64,000 bases of DNA from Diaminobutyricibacter sp. McL0608. GTDB taxonomy: Bacteria; Actinomycetota; Actinomycetes; Actinomycetales; Microbacteriaceae. Below the pieces are notes generated by a model. That model was not told where the DNA came from. It did not search any database and saw nothing but the letters and a program-made list of their open reading frames with translations. The stretch lies in contig NZ_CP154826.1 in assembly GCF_039613825.1 (NCBI RefSeq), positions 3,782,001 to 3,846,000 on the forward strand. The letters are read 5' to 3'. The translations under genes and the position numbers were made by a program. Below, piece by piece: positions 40,561-49,842 of the stretch. Each line of letters opens with the position of its first letter. The stretch's first letter is position 1.

Positions 40561-41579
40561 TGCCCGAACAGGTCAAAGAGCTGACCGGCACCCAGAAGGT
40601 CGCCATCGTCCTCATGAACCTCGACCCCGTGCGGGCGTCGACGGTGATGAAGCAGTTCTCCGACGCCGAGGCCGAGGAGATCACCAGCGAGATCATCCGC
40701 CTGCGCCGTGTCGACCCCGACATCGCCGACCAGGCCCTCAGCGAGTTCCACGAGCTGGCGACGTCCGGCCGGGTCAGCGCACGCGGTGGCCGCGACTTCG
40801 CCCAGGGACTCCTCGAGGCGTCGTTCGGGTCGGAGCGGGCGGCCGGCGTACTCAACCGCGTCGCGAGCTCCATGGCAGGCAAGGCGTTCGAGTTCCTCGA
40901 CGATGCGGAGCCGTCGCAGATCGTCACCCTCCTCGACGGGGAGATGCCGCAGACCTGCGCCCTGGTGCTGGCCCACCTGCGGCCCGCGCATGCCTCCAAA
41001 GTCATGGCCGGCTTCCCCGACGAGCTCCGCACCGAGGTCGCTCGGCGCATCGCAACGATGACGAGCGCCACCCCGGAGTCGATCGCCCTCGTCGCGCAGT
41101 CGCTCAAAGAGCGCTCTGCGGCGGTGGTGGCTCCCAGCGCCGCGGCCGAGGTCGTCGGCGGAGTCCAGCCGCTCGTCGACATCATCAACCGTTCCGACAT
41201 CAACACCGAGCGCGCCGTGCTCGCCGGGCTCGACGAGGTCGACCCGCAGCTCGCCGACGAGGTTCGCTCGCGCATGCTCACGTTCGGCGACATCGTGAAG
41301 CTCGAGAAGAAGGACGTGCAGCAGGTGCTGCGCGGAATCGACAACCTGGTGCTCGCCGTTGCGATGAAGGGCGCCTCGGAGGCCGTGGTCGCGACGATCC
41401 GCGAGAACCTCTCCGAACGCAACCGCGAACTCCTCGACGACGAGATCCGCACGATGGGCCCGACCCGCAAGTCGCAGGTCGAGGAGGCGCGTGCCGATGT
41501 GGTCCGCGCGATCCGCGAGCTGGAAGCATCCGGCGGCATCGTGATCCACCGCGGCGACGAGGACGGTTTCGTTGACTAG
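40560..41579 (+). CDS. fliG: Flagellar motor switch protein FliG
   Basis: A 339-residue rotor protein with N-terminal LTGTQKVAIVLMNLDPVRAS (FliF binding), a middle ARM-like domain and a C-terminal torque helix (LEKKDVQQVLRGIDNLVLAV). It couples MotA movement to rotor rotation with FliM and FliN. Overlaps fliF by one base and fliH by 8. Confidence 0.95.
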   Translation: MPEQVKELTGTQKVAIVLMNLDPVRASTVMKQFSDAEAEEITSEIIRLRRVDPDIADQALSEFHELATSGRVSARGGRDFAQGLLEASFGSERAAGVLNRVASSMAGKAFEFLDDAEPSQIVTLLDGEMPQTCALVLAHLRPAHASKVMAGFPDELRTEVARRIATMTSATPESIALVAQSLKERSAAVVAPSAAAEVVGGVQPLVDIINRSDINTERAVLAGLDEVDPQLADEVRSRMLTFGDIVKLEKKDVQQVLRGIDNLVLAVAMKGASEAVVATIRENLSERNRELLDDEIRTMGPTRKSQVEEARADVVRAIRELEASGGIVIHRGDEDGFVD

Positions 41580-42177
41580 TCCAGCCTTCACCGCGGTCGC
41601 CTTCCCCGCCGTCCGCAGCCGCTCGCAGTCCGAGGCGGAGGAGCAGGCGCGCGCTCGCGGCTACGCGGCCGGCTACGCCCAGGGCGCCCGCGAGGCCGAA
41701 CGCGAACTGGCCGAACGCCGCAAGCAGCTCGACGCCGAGTTCGCCGTGGCGGCCGAGCAGGCCGAAGCGCTCCTTCAGCGCCGGCTGGGCGCCGTCGAGC
41801 TCATGCTGCACACATTGGATGCGCGGCTCGAGCCGGTCGTCGAGAGCGCCCAGCAGTCGCTCGCGGTAGCAGCCCTCGACCTGGCCGAGGCCGTCGTCGG
41901 CGTCGAACTCGGCGACGCGGAGAGTTCCGCGAAAGCCGTCGTTACCCGGGTGCTGTCGAGCGTGGATGCGAACGAGACGACGGTCGTGCGGGTCAATCCG
42001 GGCGAGCTCCCGCTCCTCGCCGCGCTGTTCGGCGGGACTGAGGCGATCAGCCTGGTCGCCGACGCGTCCCTCGACCGCGGCGACGCGATCGCGGAGTTGC
42101 CGAGCGGATTCGTGGATGCGCGCATCCGGTCCTCCCTCGATCGCGCACGCTCCGCACTCCTCGGGGAGCGCTCATGA
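41572..42177 (+). CDS. fliH: Flagellar export ATPase regulator FliH
   Basis: A 201-residue protein with a V-ATPase peripheral stalk-like layout: an N-terminal GYAAGYAQGAREAERELAER glycine-repeat helix typical for FliH, then a coiled coil and a globular end. It anchors and restrains FliI. The start TTG 41572 gives an 8-base overlap with fliG. Confidence 0.9.
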   Translation: MTSPAFTAVAFPAVRSRSQSEAEEQARARGYAAGYAQGAREAERELAERRKQLDAEFAVAAEQAEALLQRRLGAVELMLHTLDARLEPVVESAQQSLAVAALDLAEAVVGVELGDAESSAKAVVTRVLSSVDANETTVVRVNPGELPLLAALFGGTEAISLVADASLDRGDAIAELPSGFVDARIRSSLDRARSALLGERS

Positions 42178-43502
42178 CCCCGACCCTGGTGCGCCCGCAC
42201 GCCGACGACTTCGCCCTCGCCCTCGATGCCGCGCGGCCCGAACGGGTCGGCCGGGTCACCCGCGTCGTCGGCCTCACCATCGAGATCGCCGGACTCGACT
42301 GCGTCTCAGGCGATCTGGTCACGATCGGGGACGCGAACCCGATCGACGCCGAGGTCGTCGCCACCTCGACCACCGGCGTCCACGTGATGCCGCTCGCCCG
42401 CACCGACGGCATCGGCACCGGCACGCCCGCGCGGTCCAAGGGCACCCGGGCACTCGTCCCCACCGGCGTCGGCCTCCTCGGGCGCGTCGTGGACGGGCTC
42501 GGCCGCCCCATCGACGGCAAGGGGCCCCTTGCCTCCGACGGCGGGGTTCCGCTCGCGAACGAGAGCCCGTCGGCGATGCAGCGTGCCCGGATCACGGATG
42601 CGCTCCAGACCGGCGTGCGCGTCCTGGACACCCTGACCACCGTCGGGCGGGGCCAGCGCCTCGGCCTGTTCGCCGGCTCCGGGGTCGGGAAGTCCTCCCT
42701 GCTCTCGATGATCGCCCGCGGCACGGACGCCGAGGTGTCGGTCATCGCACTCGTCGGCGAGCGCGGACGCGAGGTGCGCGAATTCCTCGAAGACGACCTC
42801 GGCCCCGCGGGCCTCGCACGATCGATCGTCGTCGTCTCGACCTCGGACGAACCGGCACTGATGCGCCTCCGCGCCGCCTTCCTCGCGACCCGGATCGCGG
42901 AGTCCTTCCGCGACGAGGGCAAAGATGTCGTGCTCATGATGGACTCGCTCACCCGCGTCGCGATGGCGCAGCGTGAGATCGGGCTGTCGGTCGGCGAGCC
43001 GCCTGCGACCCGCGGGTACCCGCCGTCGACGTTCTCGATCCTCGCCCAGCTCCTGGAGCGGGCCGGCACGGCGGACCGCGGTTCCGTCACCGGCCTCTAC
43101 ACCGTGCTCGTCGACGGGGACGACCACAACGAGCCCATCGCCGACGCCGCCCGCTCCATCCTCGACGGGCACGTCGTGCTCGACCGGAAACTTGCGATCG
43201 TCGGCCATTTTCCTTCGGTCGATGCCCTCGCATCCGTCTCCCGCGTCGCCTCCAAAGTGAACTCGGCCGAGCACGAAGGGCTCGCGATGCAGCTGAGGAC
43301 GGTCATGGCCGCCCGGGCCCGGGCGCAGGACCTCATCGACGTCGGCGCCTACCAGTCCGGCACGAACCCGCTCGTGGATGCGGCCGTGACGTACGAGGAC
43401 GAGATCAACGCGTTCCTGCGGCAGCGGATGGACGACCACACCGAATCAGAGCACGCGTGGTCCCAGCTCGCCCGGCTCGACCGACTCCTCGGAGGTGCAT
43501 GA
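42174..43502 (+). CDS. fliI: Flagellum-specific ATPase FliI
   Basis: A 442-residue F1-beta-like ATPase. P-loop AGSGVGKS (167-174), Walker B DVVLMMDSLTRVA, and the export ATPase motif GEPPATRGYPPSTF are all present. It powers protein export with FliH and FliJ. ATG 42174 overlaps fliH by 4 bases. Confidence 0.96.
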   Translation: MTPTLVRPHADDFALALDAARPERVGRVTRVVGLTIEIAGLDCVSGDLVTIGDANPIDAEVVATSTTGVHVMPLARTDGIGTGTPARSKGTRALVPTGVGLLGRVVDGLGRPIDGKGPLASDGGVPLANESPSAMQRARITDALQTGVRVLDTLTTVGRGQRLGLFAGSGVGKSSLLSMIARGTDAEVSVIALVGERGREVREFLEDDLGPAGLARSIVVVSTSDEPALMRLRAAFLATRIAESFRDEGKDVVLMMDSLTRVAMAQREIGLSVGEPPATRGYPPSTFSILAQLLERAGTADRGSVTGLYTVLVDGDDHNEPIADAARSILDGHVVLDRKLAIVGHFPSVDALASVSRVASKVNSAEHEGLAMQLRTVMAARARAQDLIDVGAYQSGTNPLVDAAVTYEDEINAFLRQRMDDHTESEHAWSQLARLDRLLGGA

Positions 43503-43930
43503 TGCCGAAACCGTTCTCACTCGCGGGTCTCCTGAGGCTCCGCCGGACCGAACAGGACATCGCCGGGGCGGAGCTCGCCCGCGCGAACGCCCGCATCCGC
43601 GACAACGCGACGACGGAACGGCGTGCGCGCCGGGCGCTGGCCGAATACGGGGACACCGCCACCAGCACCGAGACCCTCCGCGCCATCGCCGCCGCCCGCC
43701 AGGCCTCTGCGACCATGCTCGCAGAGCTCCAGATCGTGCTCGACGACGACCTCTCCGCCCACGAGCGCGCCAGGGCCGACTACCTCACGGCACGGATGCG
43801 CTTCACGGGTCTCGAGAAGACCGAACGCCGACACCGCGAGGCCGCGATCGCCGAAGACCTGAAGCACGAGCAGCAGGCGCTGGACGAGCTCACGGGCTCG
43901 CGGGCGGCACGCGAGAAGGGCGACGAATGA
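43502..43930 (+). CDS. fliJ: Flagellar export protein FliJ
   Basis: A 142-residue, all-helical, highly charged coiled coil (RLRRTEQDIAGAELARANAR, LSAHERARADYLTARMRFTG), as in FliJ, which sits in the FliI ring and activates export. GGAGG precedes ATG 43502 by 6 bases; ATG 43499 is also in frame. It overlaps the hydrolase gene by 4 bases. Confidence 0.85.
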   Translation: MPKPFSLAGLLRLRRTEQDIAGAELARANARIRDNATTERRARRALAEYGDTATSTETLRAIAAARQASATMLAELQIVLDDDLSAHERARADYLTARMRFTGLEKTERRHREAAIAEDLKHEQQALDELTGSRAAREKGDE

Positions 43931-44640
43931 GCGCCATCGACGCCGTCAACCGCATCCAGGAGATCCAGCAGACCTTCGTCGCCCTGCAGACCGGCACCGT
44001 CGGATCTGCCTCGGCCACCGCATCCGAATCGTTCACCGGCGCACTCGCCGGCGCGCTCGCGAACACGCAGACGGGCACCGCGGGTACGGCCGGATCGGCC
44101 GGATCGGCCGGATCGGTCACCGGCCAGGACATCGTCGCCGATGCGCGCAAGTACCTCGGCGTCCCGTACGTCTTCGGCGGCACCACCTCGTCGGGCATGG
44201 ACTGCTCGGGCCTCGTCCAGACCGTGCTGAAAGACGTCGGCATCTCCTCACCCCGCCTCGTCTCGGGCGAGTCGACCCTCGGCACGGCGGTGCCGTCACT
44301 GGCCGATGCGCAGCCGGGCGACCTCATCGTGCTGAAGAACAACGAACACATCGTGATCTACGCCGGCGACGACAAAGTCATCCACGCACCGGACGTCGGT
44401 CGCAACGTCTCCGAAGTGCCGAACTGGCTGACGGATGCGGACATCGAGACCATCCGTCGCGTTGCGCCCTCGACCTCCGCCGCTGCGTCGCCGGCGTCGT
44501 CCGCATCCGCGCTCTCCAGCTCGCAGATGACGCAACTGCTCTCTGCGATCCAGGGGTCGCTCGGTGGCGCGTCGAGCACGACGTCCGGTTCCGGATCGCT
44601 CTCGTCGCTGCTGTCGCTCCTGCAGGGAGGCGCCCTGTGA
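43927..44640 (+). CDS. NlpC/P60 family peptidoglycan hydrolase
   Basis: A 237-residue protein. Residues 65-170 are an NlpC/P60 domain with Cys93 (MDCSGLVQ), His141 (EHIVIYAG) and His153 (VIHAPD). The N-terminal part is a short export-like segment and an Ala/Gly/Ser linker built on three 9-bp repeats (near 44091-44118); the C-terminus is Ser-rich. There is no classical signal peptide, so it is likely exported by the flagellar apparatus and opens the cell wall for the rod, the role FlgJ plays elsewhere. That role is inference from position. Confidence 0.85.
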   Translation: MSAIDAVNRIQEIQQTFVALQTGTVGSASATASESFTGALAGALANTQTGTAGTAGSAGSAGSVTGQDIVADARKYLGVPYVFGGTTSSGMDCSGLVQTVLKDVGISSPRLVSGESTLGTAVPSLADAQPGDLIVLKNNEHIVIYAGDDKVIHAPDVGRNVSEVPNWLTDADIETIRRVAPSTSAAASPASSASALSSSQMTQLLSAIQGSLGGASSTTSGSGSLSSLLSLLQGGAL

Positions 44641-46205
44641 GCGGCACGACGAGCGTGATGCCCGCGCAGTCCCGGGTTCACCGGGCGGAGGCCGCCCAGG
44701 TGCCCGAAGCGTCGGGCGGGTCCGGGTTCGCGGATGTGCTCGCCGGGCTCACCGCCGACCGTCGCGACGAGTCGGCCGCGGGTTCGCCGACGCACTCGGT
44801 CAAGCGCGCTCGGCCTGGCGGTGGCGCGGCCGACTCGGAGGCGACGGCGTCGGCGGATGCGGGTCAGAACTCAGCTGGGTCGCCCGCGGCTGACCCTGGC
44901 GCGGGCTCCTCGGCAATGCCGGTCGTGCCGTCGGGTGCCGCCGGTTCGGGAGGGGATGCGTCCGGGTCGCCGGTCGCCGCCGGCCTCGCGCAGGCGAGCG
45001 GACTCACGGGTGGGCAGCCTGTGTCGACGGGGGCCCTGACGGTTGCCGCGGGTACGCAGGCTCCGTCGGTGACGCAGTCCTCACCTGTGACCGGGACGAC
45101 GGGCGCGCAGGACTTGGGCGCAACCTCGACCTCGGCCGCGACTCTCCTTGCGGCCGCTCCGGGGTCATCCGCAGTGGTCGCCCCGTCGGCGAAGCCCACG
45201 GGCTCGTCGCCGGCCGGAGTCGGTGCGCAGGCGGGGACCGTCTCGCTGCCTGCGGATGCGCAGGTCGCGACGGGTCAGACCGTCGCTTTCACCGCATCCG
45301 GCGCAGCCGCATTCGCGGCAACCGCATCCGCCGCAGCCGCATCCGCATCCAGCGCGGCCGCATCCACCACATCCGCGGCAACCACATCCACCGTATCCGT
45401 CCCCGCATCCAGCGCATCCGCCACCACCGACGGCGCATTCCCTCCGCCAGCATCCACGGGTTCCGCCGCCGCCACCGGCCCGGCGTCGCTCGCAGCGTCC
45501 GCGCTGTTGTCCGCAGCGCCGCCGGCGACCCAGCAGGCGGAGTCCGCGCAGCCGACGACCACGCCAGGGGGAACCGACGCCGCAGTGACCGGCTTCACGA
45601 CACCCCTCGGAACATCCGTCAGCACGGGGGCACCGGCGGCGAGCGCCGCCACGAAGGCAGCACCCGCGCAGCCGGACGCATCAGCGACCGCTCTTGCGCA
45701 GGTCGCGCCGTCCGCGATCCCCACGACCCCCGCATCCGTCGCGCCCGCAGCATCCACCGCATCGGCCTCGCCGACCGCGCCGGCGTTCCAGGCGTTCGCC
45801 GACCAGGTCGCGAAGCCGGTCTTCGCACTCGCTGCGGCCGGGGACGGCAACCACACCATGACCATCAGCGTCACACCCGAGAACCTCGGGCCGGTCACAG
45901 TGCGGGCGCACATCTCGGGTGACGCCGTGCGGATCGAGCTGTTCTCGCCGTCGGACACCGGGCGCGACGCGCTCCGTCAGCTGCTGCCCGACCTGCGTCG
46001 CGACCTGTCCGCGACCGGAGCGAACACCAATCTGGACCTCTCATCGCAGGGCCAGCCCGACGCGCAGCAGAATGCCGGGACCCTCCGACAGGATCCGCGA
46101 CCGCTTGAGCGCACCCCCCGACAGGATCACGCCGTCGACGCGCCCGCAGCATCCGTCCACCAGCCCCGCGCCGTGTCATCGACCGGCCTCGATGTGATGG
46201 CCTGA
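44637..46205 (+). CDS. fliK: Flagellar hook-length control protein FliK
   Basis: A 522-residue protein. Residues 1 to about 390 are low-complexity Ala/Ser/Thr/Pro/Gly, a disordered molecular ruler, in large part encoded by GCATCC-rich runs (45290-45470). The C-terminal domain about 395-480 (TMTISVTPENLGPVTVRAHI, RIELFSPSDTGRDALRQLLP) is the FliK substrate-switch domain. Start GTG 44637 overlaps the hydrolase gene. Confidence 0.88.
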   Translation: MSGTTSVMPAQSRVHRAEAAQVPEASGGSGFADVLAGLTADRRDESAAGSPTHSVKRARPGGGAADSEATASADAGQNSAGSPAADPGAGSSAMPVVPSGAAGSGGDASGSPVAAGLAQASGLTGGQPVSTGALTVAAGTQAPSVTQSSPVTGTTGAQDLGATSTSAATLLAAAPGSSAVVAPSAKPTGSSPAGVGAQAGTVSLPADAQVATGQTVAFTASGAAAFAATASAAAASASSAAASTTSAATTSTVSVPASSASATTDGAFPPPASTGSAAATGPASLAASALLSAAPPATQQAESAQPTTTPGGTDAAVTGFTTPLGTSVSTGAPAASAATKAAPAQPDASATALAQVAPSAIPTTPASVAPAASTASASPTAPAFQAFADQVAKPVFALAAAGDGNHTMTISVTPENLGPVTVRAHISGDAVRIELFSPSDTGRDALRQLLPDLRRDLSATGANTNLDLSSQGQPDAQQNAGTLRQDPRPLERTPRQDHAVDAPAASVHQPRAVSSTGLDVMA

Positions 46206-46225
46206 CCGCCCAAGGAGAACAGAAG

Positions 46226-46654
46226 ATGACCGCAGTCGACCCCATTTCCGCCTCGTCAGGAGGCTCCAGCATCTATGCGACCGACAACACGCTCGGCACG
46301 CCCAAGCAGACCATGGATGCCGACCTCTTCATGAAACTGCTCGTCACGCAGCTGCAGAACCAGGATCCGTCGTCGCCGATGGACACCAACCAGATGATCA
46401 GCCAGACCACGCAGCTCTCGATGATGCAGTCGCTGGCCACCCTGAACTCGACCAACACCGAGAGCTTCGCGCTCGCGATGCGCACGAACGCCGCCGCCCT
46501 GATCGGCCAGCAGGTCAGCTACCTGGACAAGAACGGCGACACCCAGACCGGCAAGGCGACCTCGGTCAGCTTCTCCGGGAGTGTCCCGACCGTCACCGTC
46601 GGGGGCATCGATGTCTCCCTCGACTCCATCTCCGCACTCACCCTCGCCAACTGA
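46226..46654 (+). CDS. flgD: Flagellar hook assembly protein FlgD
   Basis: A 142-residue hook cap protein: DADLFMKLLVTQLQNQDPSS (the FlgD N-terminal motif) and MISQTTQLSMMQSLATLNST, then a short beta-rich end. It lacks the larger C-terminal domains of proteobacterial FlgD, as is common in Gram-positive bacteria. AAGGAG before ATG 46226. Confidence 0.95.
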   Translation: MTAVDPISASSGGSSIYATDNTLGTPKQTMDADLFMKLLVTQLQNQDPSSPMDTNQMISQTTQLSMMQSLATLNSTNTESFALAMRTNAAALIGQQVSYLDKNGDTQTGKATSVSFSGSVPTVTVGGIDVSLDSISALTLAN

Positions 46655-46664
46655 AAGGCAGATC

Positions 46665-47840
46665 ATGCTCCGCTCTCTCTACTCCGGCATCTCCGGACTC
46701 CAGGCCCACCAGCAGATGCTCGACGTCACCGGCAACAACATCGCCAACGTCAACACCGCGGGATTCAAGTCGTCCTCTGTCGAATTCGAGGACACCCTGT
46801 CGCAGCTGATCTCGGGTGCGACCGCCGCGGGTGCTGCCAATGGCGGCTCCAACCCGGCCCAGATCGGTCTCGGCGTCAAGGTCGCCGGCATTGCGACCAA
46901 CTTCGCCCAGGGCTCTTCGCAGGCGACCGGCAAGCCGACCGACCTCATGATCAGCGGCGACGGATTCTTCAACGTGAAGGTCGGCGGCCAGAGCCTGTAC
47001 ACCCGGGCCGGGAACTTCGACTTCGACTCCACCGGCACCCTCGTCTCGGCCGAGGGCGGCTTCGTCCAGGGCTGGACGGCCGACGCCACCGGCAACCTCA
47101 ACACCAACCAGGCGCTCGGCAACATCAAGCTCCCGGTCGACTCGGTGGTGCCCGCCGCCGCGACCACCACGGCCAGCTTCGCCGGCAACCTCCCGTCGGA
47201 TGCTGCGGCAGCGACCGTTCTCACCCGCGACATTCCGGTCTACGACAACCAGGGCAACAAGTCGACCGTCTCACTCACCTTCACCTCGGACGGCGCCGGC
47301 AACTGGACGGTCAACGACGGCACCGGCAACATCGGCACCCTCTCGTTCACCGCCGGTGCCCTGACCACCACCCCGCCCACCCTCACCACAGCGGGCGCAC
47401 TCCCGATCGACTTCTCGAAGGTCAGCGGGTTCGCCGGCCTGTCGACGATCGCGGTCGAAGGCCAGAACGGCCACAGCGCAGGAACGCTCGAGTCGTACAC
47501 GATCGGCAAAGACGGCACCATCTCCGGTTCGTACAGCAACGGCGTCATCCAGGCGATCGCCCGCATCGCGGTCTCCACGTTCGTGAACCCGGGCGGCCTC
47601 GAGAAGCAGGGCGGATCGATGTACGGGGCGACCCCGAACTCGGGCGCACAGACCACCGGAACCGCGGGCACCCCCGGGCTCGGCTCCATCACCACCGGGT
47701 ACCTGGAGATGTCGAACGTCGACCTGTCGCAGGAGTTCACCAACCTCATCGTCGCTCAGCGCGGCTTCCAGGCGAACGCCCGCATCATCACCACGAGCGA
47801 CTCGGTGCTCGATGAACTGGTCAACTTGAAGCGCTCGTAG
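46665..47840 (+). CDS. flgE: Flagellar hook protein FlgE
   Basis: A 391-residue axial protein with LRSLYSGISGLQAHQQMLDV and TGNNIANVNTAGFKSSSVEF at the N-terminus and QEFTNLIVAQRGFQANARII at the C-terminus. It builds the hook. ATG 46665 follows GAAAGG and is the methionine at which hook proteins begin. No separate FlgF/FlgG rod genes are in the window. Confidence 0.95.
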   Translation: MLRSLYSGISGLQAHQQMLDVTGNNIANVNTAGFKSSSVEFEDTLSQLISGATAAGAANGGSNPAQIGLGVKVAGIATNFAQGSSQATGKPTDLMISGDGFFNVKVGGQSLYTRAGNFDFDSTGTLVSAEGGFVQGWTADATGNLNTNQALGNIKLPVDSVVPAAATTTASFAGNLPSDAAAATVLTRDIPVYDNQGNKSTVSLTFTSDGAGNWTVNDGTGNIGTLSFTAGALTTTPPTLTTAGALPIDFSKVSGFAGLSTIAVEGQNGHSAGTLESYTIGKDGTISGSYSNGVIQAIARIAVSTFVNPGGLEKQGGSMYGATPNSGAQTTGTAGTPGLGSITTGYLEMSNVDLSQEFTNLIVAQRGFQANARIITTSDSVLDELVNLKRS

Positions 47841-47893
47841 CGGGTCGCCGCACACGAACCCCTGTTCCACGAGACGCGAACACAAACGCAAAA

Positions 47894-47939
47894 ACACTGT
47901 CGGCCGCCTAACCGGAGTCACCCGGGCGGCCGACAGTGT
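47894..47939. terminator. 15-bp perfect hairpin after the hook gene
   Basis: ACACTGTCGGCCGCC (47894-47908) and GGCGGCCGACAGTGT (47925-47939) with A5 before and GTTTA after. It can end transcription both ways. The loop contains TAAC followed at 16 bases by GCCGACAG, a weak sigma-28-like resemblance that I do not call a promoter. Confidence 0.75.
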
Positions 47940-47985
47940 CGTTTAGAACCACCCCTCGTACCCGGAACAAGGCGAAAGCAGACCC

Positions 47986-48279
47986 ATGATCGTTGCCACC
48001 CGACTCAGCGGCAGCCCGTTCGCGATCAATCCTGACCTCATCGAACGCATCGTGGAGAACCCGGACACGACGATCTTCCTCGTCGACGGTTCCAGTCACA
48101 TCGTCACCGAACCGCTCACCCGCATCCTGGAACTCATTGCGGATGCGCGCGCCGACGTCATCGCACGCGCATCCCTGCGACGCATCGAACTCAGCCCCGG
48201 CCAGCGTCACCTCGAAGCGCTGCGCCCCGCGGCAGAAGTGCACGACAGCCCCTTCGCCCCGCGACAGACGGAGACGTAA
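47986..48279 (+). CDS. flbD: FlbD family protein 2
   Basis: A 97-residue FlbD: MIVATRLSGSPFAINPDLIE, then NPDTTIFLVDGSSHIVTEPL. In the usual Gram-positive position before motA, which it overlaps by one base. The first 55 residues are about 60 percent identical by eye to the paralogue at 34042; the C-terminal parts differ. Confidence 0.9.
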   Translation: MIVATRLSGSPFAINPDLIERIVENPDTTIFLVDGSSHIVTEPLTRILELIADARADVIARASLRRIELSPGQRHLEALRPAAEVHDSPFAPRQTET

Positions 48280-49043
48280 TGGACCTCGCAACCATCATCG
48301 GGCTGCTCGTCGCCTTCGGCTCCCTGTTCGGGATGCTCACCCTCGAAGGCTCGAGCGTCACGTCCATCCTGCTTCCGGCTCCCATGCTGATCGTCTTCGG
48401 CGCCACTATCGCCGTCGGCTTCGCCTCCGGGACCGTACGGGATGCTGCGCGCGCCCTCAAAGCGATCCCCAAGGCGTTCCGCGGCAAGATCGCCAAGCCG
48501 GGCGCTGTCATCGAGCAGCTCGTCGAGATCGCCGAGAAGGCGCGCCGCGACGGGCTCCTCTCGCTCGAGCAGAACGCGCACGAGACCAAGGACCCGTTCC
48601 TCAGGGACGCGCTGCAGAACATCGCCGACGGCACCGACGGTGAGGAGTTGCGCATCCTGCTCGAAGACCAGATGGCGACACGGCAGCGGGTCGACCGCGG
48701 CGCGGCCAAGTGGTTCAAGATCCTCGGTGGGTACGCCCCCACGATCGGCATCATCGGAACGGTCGTCTCGCTCACCCACGTGCTCGAGAACCTGTCGTCG
48801 CCGGCGAAGCTCGGCCCGATGATCGCGGCCGCGTTCGTCGCGACCCTGTGGGGTCTGCTCTCCGCGAACTTCATCTGGCTTCCCCTCGGTGACCGACTGA
48901 ACCGTCTGTGCGATCTGGAGTCCGAGCGGATGTCGCTGATCCTGGAAGGGATGCTCGCCATCCAGTCCGGTGCGCAGCCGCGCCTGCTCGACGAGCGCCT
49001 GCGCGCCATGGTGCCGGCGAGTTCTCTACCAAAAGCAGCATGA
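48279..49043 (+). CDS. motA: Flagellar motor stator protein MotA
   Basis: A 254-residue proton channel protein with four membrane helices. The conserved segments are AKWFKILGGYAPTIGIIGTV (third helix entry with the key Pro) and the charged loop with RDALQNIADGTD. It forms the stator with MotB and presses on FliG. ATGA overlap with motB. Confidence 0.95.
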   Translation: MDLATIIGLLVAFGSLFGMLTLEGSSVTSILLPAPMLIVFGATIAVGFASGTVRDAARALKAIPKAFRGKIAKPGAVIEQLVEIAEKARRDGLLSLEQNAHETKDPFLRDALQNIADGTDGEELRILLEDQMATRQRVDRGAAKWFKILGGYAPTIGIIGTVVSLTHVLENLSSPAKLGPMIAAAFVATLWGLLSANFIWLPLGDRLNRLCDLESERMSLILEGMLAIQSGAQPRLLDERLRAMVPASSLPKAA

Positions 49044-49837
49044 GCGCGCGCCGGAGGCCCCGGGGTGCCGGCGAGAGCGGCGAGCACCATCAGGATGAAC
49101 GATGGATGGCCTCCTACATGGACATGGTCACCGTGCTCATGTGCATGTTCATCGTGCTCTATGCGATGTCGAGCACCGATGCCAACAAGTTCGCGGCTCT
49201 CAAGGATTCGCTCGCGACCGGCTTCGGCGTCGTCAAGTCGCAGAAGATCGACACGGCGACCGGCATCATCGTGCCGGCCAAGGACGTCGGCAAAGACGGT
49301 GAACTGACGAACCTGCACGCGGCGACGCTCGAGTACGACAAGCTCAAAGCTCTGCGCGACCGGATCAACGCCAATCTCGCGGCGGTGGGGCTGCAGACCA
49401 AGGTCGACACCACCATCGACTCGCGCGGGCTTACGGTAGGCCTCGTCGGAGCCGACACGTTCTTCGCGTCCAACAGCACCGAGCTGACGCCGATCGCGAG
49501 CCGGGTGCTGGATCGCATCGCCGGGCCTCTGAATACCGTGACCTACCAGGTCAGTGTCGAAGGACATGCCGACCCGCGTCCGCCCGGACAGCCGTTCCCG
49601 ACCAACTGGGAGCTGTCGAGCGGGCGCGCCACGGCCGTGCTCCGCGACCTGGTCGAACGGGGCGGGATCAAGGACACCAGGGTCGGCGCCGTCGGCTACG
49701 GGTCGGCGCGCCCCATCGTGCCCGGCTCGTCGGATGCGGACTTCGCCAAGGACCGCCGCGTCGACATCGTGGTGCTGTCCGACCGGTCCGACGCCATCCG
49801 GGCGCTGATTCCGCAGCTGGTCGCAGCCGGAAAGTAG
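49040..49837 (+). CDS. motB: Flagellar motor stator protein MotB
   Basis: A 265-residue protein: one membrane helix (about 24-42) with the proton-binding Asp28 in ASYMDMVTVLMCMFIVLYAM, and a C-terminal OmpA-like peptidoglycan-binding domain (VSVEGHADPRPPG, NWELSSGRATAVLRDLVERG). It ends 5 bases from the convergent hydrolase gene. Confidence 0.95.
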   Translation: MSARRRPRGAGESGEHHQDERWMASYMDMVTVLMCMFIVLYAMSSTDANKFAALKDSLATGFGVVKSQKIDTATGIIVPAKDVGKDGELTNLHAATLEYDKLKALRDRINANLAAVGLQTKVDTTIDSRGLTVGLVGADTFFASNSTELTPIASRVLDRIAGPLNTVTYQVSVEGHADPRPPGQPFPTNWELSSGRATAVLRDLVERGGIKDTRVGAVGYGSARPIVPGSSDADFAKDRRVDIVVLSDRSDAIRALIPQLVAAGK

Positions 49838-49842
49838 CCGCC

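Noticed and set aside
45290-45470. GCATCC-rich run in fliK as a CRISPR-like or satellite array
   Set aside because: No constant spacer length; it is low-complexity Ala/Ser/Thr coding sequence in the normal fliK frame.
47909-47936. TAAC-N16-GCCGACAG as a promoter for flbD2-motAB
   Set aside because: Spacing is 16, not 15, the -10 is degraded, and the sequence lies in the loop and arm of a 15-bp terminator hairpin.
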